Below, piece by piece: positions 10,041-20,381 of a stretch of 64,000 nt of DNA (position 1 is its first letter; each line of letters opens with the position of its first letter). The notes under the pieces are model-generated. The model was not told the DNA's origin and searched no databases. It was given only the letters and a program-made list of their open reading frames with translations. The stretch lies in the NCBI GenBank assembly GCA_022376515.1, contig WTXI01000021.1, forward strand, positions 1 to 64,000. Direction: 5' to 3'. The DNA is from Lactifluus volemus (Eukaryota; Basidiomycota; Agaricomycetes; Russulales; Russulaceae). Made by a program: the position numbers and the translations under genes.

Positions 10041-11209
10041 TTGTACATTCTGATGGTGCCGTTGCTGTCGGCGTCCCATCCTGCCTTCTTCCTGAGACGA
10101 TTGAACTCGGCTGTATACTGGGCCAGGTTTCCTTTCTTCATCTCTAGGTGTTCTAGCCTTGTAATCGCGTCGTCTTCTTCATTGGTGTCTTTGAAGGTGT
10201 CGTCTAGGGCATCCTCAAAGTTGGTCCACAGGATTCCTGCGTTTTCTCCGTGCTGGACTACTTCCTGCTCAATGGTGTCCAGGTAGTCTTGTACCCATGC
10301 CGACACCAGCGGTCCTTTGACCATTCCTAACATTGTCATGACGCGATTGTAGGGGATTAACATGTCATCGTGGTTTCGGTTGATGGCTTTGTACATGCGC
10401 CATTCAGTTTTGAAGACATCGTAAAGGCCCTTTTCTCCTTTAAATGGCGTAGGTGGTATCCCTTTCAGCCCGTTTCTGGGGGGAGCAACTGGTTGGGCCT
10501 CGACTGCTACAGCTGCGGCACCTCCGCCTCCACCACCACCACCTCCACCACCTCCACCACCTCCACCACCTCCTCCTCCGCCACCTCCGCCACCCCCGCC
10601 ACCACTCTGGCTTGGTCCTCCCATCGCTGTGGTTTGGGTTGGCTGTGTTAAAGTTGCCGAGCGGGTAAACATGGGAGTTGGCAACGTGATGTTAAGGGCA
10701 CTCATGGCACGGTCTATGGGGGTGGTTGGTGTGATCAACCTAGGTTCTTCATTTTCTTGCGTAGGTGGGGGTTCTCTGGTTTGGCTGTCATCAGAGGAGG
10801 AGTTTGCTCCTGCTGAATCCTGTCGGGGGGATGTTGTCCCATCTTCGTCCTCGCTCTCGTCTTCGCTGGCTTCTGATGGCTGCAGAGAAGGGGGGAGCTC
10901 TAGTTCATTGAGGATATGGTCGTATTTGGTGAACTTCATAGTGGGATCGGTCCAGTACTCGTTGTTTGACCAGTAGATGTTGTACCACCGATTGTTGATG
11001 AATTTACAGGGGGATCTGTACTTGGTTCTTGACCCTGCTTCTTCGTGATAGGAGTGATAGGTTGTCGGTTTCTGGTATAATTGGTGCGTTTGTCTCCTGT
11101 CTTCTAAGAACCTGATGCTCCCTTTTTGTTCGATGGTTAGGTTGTCGTCCTCTCTGGGAATGACTCTAGTTCCTAGGTCGTCTTCGTTTGTATCCCAGAC
11201 AACGATCAA
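10041..11209 (-). pseudogene. Gypsy-2 gag, N-terminal part (split by TIR copy A)
   Basis: Begins MIVVWDTNEDDLGTRVIP. It contains CKFINNRWYNIYW, comparable to CEFINNSWYLIEP in Gypsy-1 Gag, then an acidic Ser-rich linker, an uninterrupted polyglycine run and a capsid-like region (TPFKGEKGLYDVFKTEWRMY onward). True Gag ends at RMYN next to the inserted element; the last residues of the open frame are element-derived. Apart from the insertion I see no break in this half. Confidence 0.8.
10519..10612. repeat. CCN/ACC-rich microsatellite encoding polyglycine in Gypsy-2 gag
   Basis: A run of CCACCT/CCACCG-type triplets encodes about 30 consecutive glycines on the minus strand, between the acidic linker and the capsid domain of Gag. 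Confidence 0.9.
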
Positions 11210-11534
11210 AGACCCGTCGTTATTCCTGTCCAGCCTTGCATATGAAAGGCAATGTGATCCCCCGGTAAATAGAGGATCAACGTGTTTCCTTGTTCAGATT
11301 GGAACAATTCTGTTCCTGCACCCACTATTTGTTCCAGGTGCTTGATTGTGTGTGAACAGGAGATGAGTGCTTCTTTCCAGCACCACCTTTCTATTCTTCT
11401 GGACTAATAGTACGCTCGCACCGCAGTATTCTTGTTTAGGTGTGCGTCGATCAACAATTCTTTGATTCGAATGTAGTCTGGTCGTTGTAGGTAGTCCCAG
11501 GTAGACATACACTGGTGATAAGAGCTTCGGCTTT

Positions 11535-12049
11535 TGTTACGGCTCGACTAGGGCCGGGTCCCAACTAGGGTTCTGGTTGTTCTAGTCTCTCCTAAGACCT
11601 GGGCTCAGGGACACTCCAAGTGTCGACGCGCTGAGTCCTGTGGTGTTATAGCACAACCACCAAGCTTCGATGACCCTACTAGGGCGTATAGGAGGGTCAG
11701 AGAAGAGAGGAAGGAGGAGAGGAGAAGTGCTGTCTTTCAGGAGAGGGAAACAAGTCGATTTGAGTCAAAGCTGAAGCTGGGGTACGAGCTACCAGCTGAG
11801 GCCTACTTATACAATCTACACTAATTGTTCTACCAAACTAGGGTGGACAATAAGCAGGATACCACAAACAATAGACGGCGAGAACAATAGAGACTTGAGA
11901 CAATAACACTGGACCAGAATGGGATGAACAATAAGACGTCAAGACAATAGATCAGTCAGCACAATAGGAGAAATGTGGAAGGGACGTCATCAGGATGAGT
12001 AAGCGTGTTTAGGAAGCATAAGGTCCAACTTGTCCTGCATTCCGTAACA
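11535..12049 (-). repeat. 5' LTR of Gypsy-2 (515 bp)
   Basis: Read on the minus strand it starts TGTTACGG and ends CCGTAACA, so the termini form an 8-bp inverted repeat, typical of Gypsy LTRs. A TATA-like TGTATAAGTAG (minus strand) lies near 11,805. A polypyrimidine-rich stretch follows before the gag region. Confidence 0.85.
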
Positions 12050-12944
12050 TCTCGATAGTGGACACCATTGTCGGAGTACCTCAGAGCTCACTGGGTTACC
12101 AAAGCAGAGCAGCGATGAAACTGCCCCAGAGGAAACTGGGTTATCAAAGCCCCATAGCAGGAGAGCTACCTCGGACCCCACCATGTTAACACAGGGCTAC
12201 GCTACGGAGCAATCGCAGCACGAGACGGGCACAGACCCAGTCATGTTACAGAGCATTGAGCGCTTGGAGGGCGTATACCCCTCTTCACCAGACCAGGGCG
12301 CAGGAAGCCCTGCAGGCATCAAACCACCCCCCATCAACCTCGAAGAGGCCTACCACCACCTATTCACCTCAGGACCTCTCGTAGATGAGAGACCCCTGGC
12401 CATTGCCGAGGATGACTACGTCAAACCTAGGTGGTCCAACAATGAAGATAAGTGGCCCAAGGATCCGGCCACGGAAAACCCTAAAAATGACAATTACGAA
12501 CCCAACTACACTAACCCTGGTGCACCCCACTATGAAAACAACCTTGATTACGGTCTTAGAACCAGACGTATCCAACTCCCAGGCCAAGCTCCCTGATGGC
12601 AGCAGCAATACCTTGGCCAAACCCCAGCCAACACCAAGGGAAAGTCCCCTTCACCGCCCCCTCTTGACGACAACCACGGCACAGACAGCAATGACACATC
12701 GCTCGTAACCCCTTATGACCCCCTTGAATGCCTCTACTGCGGAGGCAACCATCCCTCCACCACTTGTACCACCCCACACACCAGATGCCTGCAGGACCAG
12801 TGCCTTGTCCCAAGCAACCATCCCTTTGCTGAACCCAACAACCAATACCATATCTTTTGGCAGTGCCCCATGAGCAGCCAGTGGCAAACCCGATACCCTT
12901 GAAGGTGAAGCTGGTGACACAGCTTCCCTGGAGAAAGGAGGTAA
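12050..12944 (+). mobile_element. 3' internal remnant of a plus-strand Gypsy element (Gypsy-3)
   Basis: The stretch between Gypsy-2 and the LTR at 12,945. The plus strand has an open frame 12,183-12,596 (137 aa, acidic and Pro-rich, with KPRWSNNEDKWPKDPAT). In another frame near 12,715-12,890 there is a Cys/His-rich segment (DPLECLYCGGNHPSTTC) ending PMSSQWQTRYP. A purine-rich tract (GGAGAAAGGAGG) immediately precedes the LTR and fits a polypurine tract. I read it as the coding tail of a retroelement whose 5' part is displaced. The product of the 137-aa frame is not recognised. Confidence 0.5.
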
Positions 12945-13507
12945 TGTTACAGTTTCCACCATCACATGATGTTCAGAAAAGTATCACTTGCAACCATTGT
13001 CACGGTCACACGGTCACTGCCTCCCTCACATAAATTTTCCCTCTTGATCGCTTACATATAATTCTCGCATCCGGACTGAGTACTGTATGATTACATAAGC
13101 TGCGTGACTCACACTGACTCGTGCAAAGGACTTTGACTCATGGTGACCCATTATGACTTATCACCATGAGTCATGCTGACTGCTACTACGTGACTCATAC
13201 TGACTCCCTCTGACTAGGGTAGCTCATGTATATAAGGACCCCCCACTTAGGCCCTAGCTCCCCAGCTTGGACTTAAGCCTACAATACAAGCTTACTGTTC
13301 TGAGAACCTCACACTTCATTCCTGAACTCTCAGACTCCTGATCCCTGTCTCACATGCTGTCAGTAATGCTGCAAGTTACTGCTGATACTCTGTCACGTGA
13401 CCATTGACTTAGTACTTCTGAACCCTGACCCTTATCGACTGACGTCGCTAAGGTTTACCTGAACCACCTGACTCTACCAAGAGCATAGGAACCGCTCATT
13501 CCTAACA
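12945..13507 (+). repeat. LTR of Gypsy-3 (563 bp)
   Basis: Starts TGTTACAG directly after a polypurine tract and ends CCTAACA. It contains a TATA box (TATATAAGG near 13,229) and several TGACTCA/TGAGTCA motifs upstream of it. The first 58 bases of an inverted copy of its end appear at 13,996. Confidence 0.75.
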
Positions 13508-13995
13508 CTCCATCTGTTTGCACTTCCTGTTGATTTCTTCACTCGTTCTGTCTAGAAGGCATCCTCCTCTGTGCCACATGTGATCGTCAGGTACCCGACA
13601 CACCCTAAGCCCTGGCATGCATGAGAAGTGAGGGAAGGGGCAGTGCTTCAGTTCTTGTGAGGTCTTATAACTATGACAATGGTAAGTCTTTAAGCTATGA
13701 GTAAGAGAAGAAAGGAGAGCTCACCTTAGCGTGTGAAAGAGAAACACTGAGGGAAAAAAGATGTTGCAATAGCGATGAATTTAAGTCTCTCGTATCTTTG
13801 ATTATCATGTGAAAGAAGGTGGGGCAGAATGTCCCAGAAAGCATCCAAAGGGGAGAGAGCGTAGCCTAGTAAGGTATCAAGAGAAAGAAAAAGGCTATAG
13901 TAAAGGAGCGATGGCCATGATGCGTTGATGGTCTGTGTGCAGCCACTTTAGGGCTGGCTCAAGATCGTACTCTAACAGTTCTCAATCTGGCGTAG
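13508..13995. other. Spacer of unknown origin
   Basis: About 490 bases between two LTR sequences in opposite orientation. No open frame of interest and no repeat structure was recognised. Confidence 0.4.
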
Positions 13996-14053
13996 TGTTA
14001 GGAACAAGTAGTTCCTATGCTCTTGGTAGAGTCAGGTGGTTCAGGTAAACCTT
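13996..14053 (-). repeat. Inverted fragment of the Gypsy-3 LTR family, cut by element D
   Basis: TGTTAGGAAC followed by about 48 more bases that match the reverse complement of 13,507 downward, with a few differences near the start. The match stops exactly where the CATCAGG terminus of element D begins. The sequence after the other end of D does not resume this LTR. Confidence 0.65.
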
Positions 14054-14121
14054 CATCAGGAAAACATCATATTTGCTTACACTAATTAATGGTGCTTACT
14101 TTGCTTAATGGTCTTAATTAC

Positions 14122-14995
14122 TGTTATGGTTATGCAGGCCATCCGGCCCATTTCTTACTATTTTCCGTCCATTTTTCGTCTTGTGTTATGACCTAGGATC
14201 CCTTTCCTTGGCCAGCCCCCTCTGTTTGTCTTCTAGGGGCTGTGCATCACTATTTTGGACATGTATTTGACTTAGGGATCATGACTCAAATCTTGAGTCA
14301 GTGTTCTTGACTCAGATCTTGAGTCAGACGCACTGAGTCAGTTCTTGAGTCATCAAAACTGACTCAGATCCTTAGTCAATGGTCTTGACTTTGCTACTTT
14401 ACTGTGACCCTTGTAGGATAGTTGGCTGGCCCTCTGTACGCATAAATAGGGCCCTGTGGACGAGCTAAAGCCCCAGCTTCAGCTTCGTCGAGAATCACAG
14501 TTGTTGCTTGACACTCAAACTCCCTCTCTTTTTCTTGTGCATCCCCTCTTCGTACCTTTGGTTAAGGTACCTTCGCGCCACAATCAGAACATCTGTTTGC
14601 TTGTTTACGCCTTGTAAATAAGCTCACAGACGCTCTGAACCTTGTACGAAATCGAGGGTGAAGGATTGTCTAATTCCTCCCCCTTCATTTCACACAAACC
14701 TTAATTCAACCTCCCACAAGTGTCCTTGGAAGGCGAGCGTCCCTTGCATTCCAATCACACTCGTGCCCACATTGCGGTTGAACTTACAGATCGTCCTTTG
14801 TCCATCTGCCACCGTCTATCCTCTTTGGGAACGGTAACTCCGACCATCGCATGTGCCAGCCTGTACTACCCACCTCACGCGATACAGAACTGAGAGTTCG
14901 CACAGTCAAGTCTATCCTTCACGGGAACTCGCCTGCGCATCCTCTATTGATTAATTGAAGCTCACTCCAAGCCACGGTCCCTGTGAACCGTGACA
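14122..14995 (+). repeat. Solo LTR 1 (874 bp) with perfect TSD ATTAC
   Basis: Starts TGTTATGGTTATG and ends GAACCGTGACA. It is flanked on both sides by ATTAC (14,117-14,121 and 14,996-15,000). No internal retroelement sequence is adjacent, so it is a solo LTR left by recombination. A TATA-like GCATAAATAG lies near 14,441. Confidence 0.9.
14282..14366. promoter_or_regulatory. Cluster of seven TGA(G/C)TCA motifs in solo LTR 1
   Basis: Within about 85 bases upstream of the TATA-like element there are seven perfect TGACTCA or TGAGTCA heptamers. This is the known binding site of AP-1/Gcn4-type bZIP factors. The cluster recurs in solo LTR 2 with eight copies. Use as an enhancer is inferred. Confidence 0.6.
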
Positions 14996-15635
14996 ATTAC
15001 TGTCTTCTGCTTAATAAAAAATTTCTGTTTTTTGGCTTAAGCACGTTAAGCATGTTAAGCACATTAATCACATTAATCTACACTCAGCACAACTGTCACG
15101 GTTCACAGGGACCGTGGCTTGGAGTGAGCTTCAATTAATCAATGAAGGACGTGCAGGCGAGTTCCTGTGAAGGATAGACTTGACTGTGTGAACTCTCGGT
15201 TCTGTATCGCGTGAGGCGGGTAGTACGGGCCGGCGCACGCGATGGTCAGAGTTACCGTTCCCAAAGAGGATAGATGGTGGCAGATGGACAAAGGATGATC
15301 TGTAAATTCAACCGCAATGCGGGCGCGAGTGTAATTGGAATGCAAGGGATACTCGCCTTCCAAGGACACTCGTGGGGGGTTGAACTAAGGTTTGCACAAA
15401 ATGAAGGGGGAGGAATTAGACAATCCTTCACCCTCGATTTCATACAAGGTTCAGGGCGTCTGTGAGCTTGTTTACAAGGGTGTAAACAGGCTAACAGATG
15501 TTCTGATTGTGACGCGAAGGTACCTTAACCAAAGGTACGAAGAGGGGATGCACAAGAAAAAGAGAGGGAGATTGAGTGTCAAGCAACAACTGTGATTCTC
15601 GACGAAGCTGAAGCTGGGGCTTTAGCTCATCCATA

Positions 15636-17939
15636 CATCAGCAAAATGTCCGAGCAGCTTAAAGTTACTTAAAGTCACTTAAAAAGTTTTACTTAAAATG
15701 TGCTTAAAATATGCTTAAAATGTACTTAAAATTGCTTAAAATTACTTTTTAAGTAGTTTTAAGTACATTAAGCGAAGCTTAAGACAATTAAGTCATTTAA
15801 GCACAATTAAGCAAGTTAAGCGATGCCCATTTTTAAGCAAAGTGGTCACATGATTTTTAATCAACTGCTTAAGTGTCATGTCTGTGTACTTAATTGCACT
15901 TAAAATATCTTGTTGACTGCTTACTGCACTTACCAGTTGCTTGATTATCAGGTGTCGCTTAATTGTCACTTAAAACCACTTAAAACAATTGGTTCACTGG
16001 TTACTAGTTATTGTGTTTGCTTGATTGTTACTTAAACATGTACAGTCGCTTAAAGTCACTTAAATTCGCTTAAAGTCGCTTAATTATCACATAATTAGCT
16101 AAGCACACTGAAAATTTTGTGAAGTCGCGAAGTTTTTGCCAAAGTCACGAAATTTTGGCTAAGTCGTTCCGGTGCACCTGCATCGGTTGTTTACTCTTGT
16201 TTGCTTGATGTTGATTTTCGTTTGCCTCATCATTTTCGTGCCTCTCGTTGTCTGCGCCTATCCTCCCTCTGTCCCCTCTGTCGCTGACTCCATGTCACGG
16301 CCTCTGCTGTCGCCACCACCGCTCGCCGTCTTGCCCCGTCACGTCTCAGCGTCCCTGCATTCTTGCCACCGCTTCTTGTTTTTTTGACTTCCCCCGCCCC
16401 AACGCGTCCCACTGTTGCCCACCTCCGCCCCCTCTCCTCCTCTGCCTCTGCCTCTGCTGCGTCCTACTGTCTTCCTCACTCTTTGGATCCTATGTGCTAC
16501 GACCGTGCTACGCCAAATACCTTCCCAACGGCCTCCTGCGCCTGCGCCTGCGCCACCTCTACCGCTTTCGCCACGACCACATCGCGCGCCTCCTGGACCC
16601 ACTGGCACTGCCAGGCGGTCCACGGCGTCATACTGCCTGCGCCGACACCTTCTGCACCTCCCCGGTATGTTGTCACGCTGTCTGCCCCAACCCAAAGTGT
16701 TCTGACTTTCTCTTTTTTTTCTTCTTCCGCCTCCGCTGCCTCCTCCTGCGTCGTCGCCTGCACCACCTCCTCCTGGGCCTACTGGGCCACTTCCGTCTCC
16801 GCCGCCTGCACCGCATTTACCTCCATATCGCGCGCCTCCTGGACCCACTGGCACTGCCGGCGGTCCACGGTGTCATGCTGCCTGCGCCGACGCCTTCTGC
16901 ACCTCCCCGGTATGTTGTCACGCTGTCTGCCCCAACCCAACCGTTCTGACTTTTTTTTTTTTTCGCCTCCGCCTCCGCCGCCTCCTCCTGCCCCGCCGCC
17001 TGCCCCACCTCCTGTGCCTCCTGGGCCACTTCCGTCTCCTCCGCCGCTGCCTCCGCACCTGCGCTTCCCGCGCCTCCCGCGTTTCCCGCGTTTCCCGCGT
17101 TTATCGCGCCTCCCGCGCCTCCCGCGCCTCCCGTGCAGGCACCGCATATACTCACCTTCGCTATGCCACCCGGTGTCGCCGTCGACGATGCGTTTAAAAC
17201 TCCCTTTTTTTCTATCTTCTCTTTGTACGTCCCTAACTTTGACCCCTTTTTTCAGACCTTATCCGGCATGGCAAAAACCACGTTCATGTCCGTCAAGACG
17301 ACCACCCCGCCTATCCATCTTCCGCTGCTCCCCCATCTGATGCTCAACCGGACCAACGGACTCAGCCGGAACGCCGCCAGCAGCAGGTACATGCTCAGCC
17401 GCAATCACAGCCAAAGCGCCAACAGCAACAGCAACCCATCAAGGCGCAGCCCCGCGTTTGGAGCGCCTCCCGCATTTGGAGCGCCCCCCACGCCTCCCGT
17501 GCCTCCTGCGTCTATCGCGCCTCCCGCGCCTCCCGTACCTCCCGCGCCTCCCGCGTTTGGAGCACCTCCTGTGTTTAGAGTGCCTCCCATGCCTCCACCA
17601 CTGGATTGTATTTAGTCCTAGTTACTAATGTTGTAGTGTAATCTCAAATAAATTTTGCTTAAAATGTTCTTAAAAGTGCTGAAAACTAAACATGCTTGAA
17701 ATTCACTCAAATGTCAAAATTGACCTGATTTTAAGTAAATAAAAAAACAGAAAATAAGCGAAAATAAGCGAAAATAAGCGAAAATAAGCGAAAATAAGTG
17801 AAAATAAGCAAATTCCTGGAGGCCGACTTGTCTTAAAATGACTTAAAGTGCTTAAAGTGCTTAAAGTACTTAGGAGTACTTAAAAAAACTTTTTAAGTAA
17901 CTTTAAGTAGAAATAAGCTGCTTGGACATTTTGCTGATG
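15636..17939 (+). mobile_element. TIR element copy B (2304 bp)
   Basis: Ends are CATCAGCAAAATGTCC and its inverse. The outer ~450 bases on the left and ~300 on the right closely match copies A and C, with the same CTTAA-rich subterminal motifs. The interior differs: a GC-rich Pro/Ala/Cys-coding region with two diverged copies of a ~230-base module (near 16,600 and 16,850), then a fragment unrelated to that in A/C. Confidence 0.85.
17133..17450 (+). other. Captured gene-like fragment in copy B, with an intron-like gap
   Basis: A stretch with ordinary codon composition inside low-complexity sequence. One frame reads HGKNHVHVRQDDHPAYPSSA and then a Gln/Pro-rich tail (ERRQQQVHAQPQSQPKRQQ). Just upstream, GTACGT...CTAAC...TTTTTTCAG (about 17,226-17,256) has donor, branch-point and acceptor features but is very short for an intron. 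It looks like a piece of a host gene picked up by the transposon. The source gene is not recognised. Confidence 0.4.
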
Positions 17940-18275
17940 CTAGGGCCCTATTTATGCATACAGAGGGCCAGCCAACTATCCTACAAAGGTCACAGTAAAG
18001 TAGCAAAGTCAAGACCATTGACTAAGGACCTGAGTCAGTTCTGATGACTCAAGAACTGACTCAGTGTGTCTGACTCAAGATCTGAGTCAAGAACGCTGAC
18101 TCAAGATTTGAGTCATGATCCCTGAGTCAAATACACATCCAAAACGGCGATGCACAGCCCCTAGAAACTGAACAGAGGGGGCTGGCCAAGGAAAGGGATC
18201 CCAGGTCATAACACAAGACGAAAAATAGATGAAAAACAGTAGGGAATGGGCCAGACAGCCCACATAACCGTAACA

Positions 18276-19725
18276 ACAACTAAGCAAATTTTATTATGAC
18301 CAATAATGAAAATTAAGCAAACTTTAATCACATTAAGTAAACCAGTAGTTTAAGCAAACTAAGAGAATTTTAAGAGGCTTTTAATCATGCTAAGCAAATG
18401 GAAGTATTTTATGTAATTTAATTAAAGTCCGAAAAATATGCAAAAGTCATGAAAATTTCACTAAGTTGTTCCCGTGCACTAACCACGTGCATCTTTTGTT
18501 TGTTCTTATTTGCACGATGTTGATTTTCGTGCGTTTTCATGCCAAGTCTTCTGTCCCTCCCTCCCCTCTGTCGCCATCACCCCCGTGTTGGGGACTCCAC
18601 TGTTGTCACCACGGCTGGCTCACTGTCTGGCGCTGCCATGTCTTGCCCTCTCTCCTCTTGCCATCTCTGTGGCCTCTGTCACCACCACTCACCGCCTTGC
18701 GCTGCCACAAGCCTCAGCGTCCCCACGTTCTCCTTGCCACTGCATTTCCCCCCCCTTTTTTTTTCCTCTGCGCAAATGTGTCTCAATGCTGCTTCCTCTG
18801 CCTCTGCCTCTGCCTCTGCCTCTGCCTCTGCCTCTGCCTCTGCCTCTGCCTCTGCCTCTGCCTCTGCCACATCATCCTCTGCCTCCTGCGCCTGCGCCGC
18901 GTCCACGCCCTCTATCACTTCCTCCTGGAACCACTGGGCTGCAAGGGGTCCACGGCGCACGCTGCCTGCGCCACGCCTTCTGCGCCACCTTTCTGGTATG
19001 TTGTATGCTACCTTGCCCCAACGCTTCCTGACCCTTTTTTTTTTGTTCACCTCCACCTCTGCCTCCACCTCCTCCTGTGCCGCGGCCTTCCCTGCCTGCA
19101 CCACCCCTCCTGTGCCTTCTGCGCACTCCTGTCTCCTCCGCCATCCCCGCACACACTTCCGTCCCCTCTGCTGTCCCTGCACCTCCTCCACTTCCCGCAC
19201 CTCCCACGCCTTCTCCCACGCCTCTTCCTGCCCCTCCCGTGGCAATTCCTGGGCTTCTCGCAGCATTTCCTGGGCTTCCCACGCCCCGTGCCTCCTCCCT
19301 TGGCCCTCGCCTCCTCCCGCGCCTCCCGCGCCTCTGCCTCTGCCTCCACCACCGCCTCCTTGTGGCCCTGCAGTCCCACCCCCCCAGGGCTGTTGCACCA
19401 AGGCCTGTAGATTACTAGTCTTAGATATTCATGTTGTAGTTTTACTCCAATATATAATTTTGATGCCTATAAAATTGTGTGATTGAAAATTTCAAATTGT
19501 GATGAAAATTTCAAATTAGTTAAAAATGTGAAAGATGCTTAATGTTACTTAGATCTTGCTTAATTAGCTTAATTAAGCAGAATGTGCTTAATTCAGCACA
19601 GGGGTGCACTTACTGTGCTTAATCAAGGGTTGCTTAACTTGTGCTTAATTCTTCTTAATGCTTGCTTAACCTGCTTAATGACGAAATTAAGCACACTAAT
19701 CACACTTTAAGCGCATTAAGCAAAT
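18276..19725. other. Interior of element D: low-complexity, CTTAA-rich flanks
   Basis: The edges are rich in GCTTAA/TTAAGC motifs like copies A-C. The centre is C/T-rich and can be read as Pro/Leu/Cys-rich frames on the plus strand and Gly/Glu/Ala-rich frames on the minus strand. These follow from base composition and are not credible proteins. No transposase is seen. Confidence 0.6.
18795..18868. repeat. (CCTCTG)n microsatellite, about 12 copies
   Basis: Perfect hexanucleotide repeat in the interior of element D. Shorter, imperfect versions of the same hexamer occur in the matching positions of copies A, B and C. Confidence 0.95.
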
Positions 19726-20312
19726 TGTTGTAATATCGATTACGGCGGTCGCGATCTCGATTCCGACCGCGCCACCGACCCCATCGATCAACCGCAACAC
19801 GAACGCGCCGACACCGACCACGAGAACGACGCATCAATCGCGTGAATTTTCGATTAGGGCATGTTTCGTTTCAATCTTGTTGTGTGGATTATCTGATCAG
19901 TTTGTTAATTTTCCGAGGCTCATTTTTGTACGATACAAGCGAGCGTATGCATCATAGCATCGCTCATCGTTCTCCACTTTCCCCCACTCATCGTCATTTC
20001 TTTTCGAAAACGAGCGCAGCCACGCGCATCACCCTCAATAGGGTATTTTTCTTCTTTCTCGTGATATAATTCCCCACTCGATTTTCGAGTGCTTTTTGTG
20101 TTTTGCTTATTTCAAGCTTGTGATTATGCCTATCCACTTTTCCTCTTCAAAATAAGTACAAAACAAAGTAGCTAACTTGTATTAAATACGAGCCAAAGTG
20201 CTCCAAAGTTGAATGTATCGAACCTGACCCCTTCGTTCCCTCGTTATCGTCCCCGCGTTCGCCCCGCTTCCCCCTCGCGTATAGTCGTCCCCTTAACCCA
20301 TAACCGACACTA
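19726..20312 (+). repeat. 5' LTR of Copia element
   Basis: Starts TGTTGTAATATCG and ends AACCGACACTA. By eye it differs from the 3' LTR at about eight positions (about 1.4%), all transitions. Confidence 0.92.
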
Positions 20313-20381
20313 GGTTATGGGCCCTGACGCTGTTTTACTTTAAATCATTTTTACTATTCATTTAAATACTCTAACATCGAC

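Larger units (their letters stand above)
7162..12049 (-). mobile_element. Ty3/Gypsy retrotransposon (Gypsy-2), interrupted by Gypsy-1 and by TIR copy A
   Basis: Minus-strand element with a well-defined 5' LTR (11,535-12,049), a gag split by a TIR element, and the start of a protease frame cut at 7162 by the Gypsy-1 LTR. The rest of pol should lie to the left of Gypsy-1, outside the window. It resembles Gypsy-1 in Gag layout (an NNRW/NNSW motif near the N terminus, capsid, knuckle) but is clearly a different family. Confidence 0.85.
15094..18275 (-). repeat. Solo LTR 2 (inverted), split by TIR copy B, TSD ACAAC
   Basis: Reverse-complement relative of solo LTR 1: it starts TGTCACGGTTCACAGG on the plus strand and ends ATAACCGTAACA. 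It is flanked by ACAAC on both sides (15,089-15,093 and 18,276-18,280). The LTR itself is 15,094-15,635 plus 17,940-18,275; copy B occupies the middle. Confidence 0.88.

Noticed and set aside
16248..17615. Long Pro/Cys/Leu-rich and collagen-like Gly-X-X frames in copy B
   Set aside because: Several frames on both strands are open at once because of GCCTCC/CGCGCC repeats. Composition, not selection, explains them.
18466..19486. Frames of 240-315 aa in element D
   Set aside because: They arise from the (CCTCTG)n microsatellite and C/T-rich DNA, with no domain or motif.
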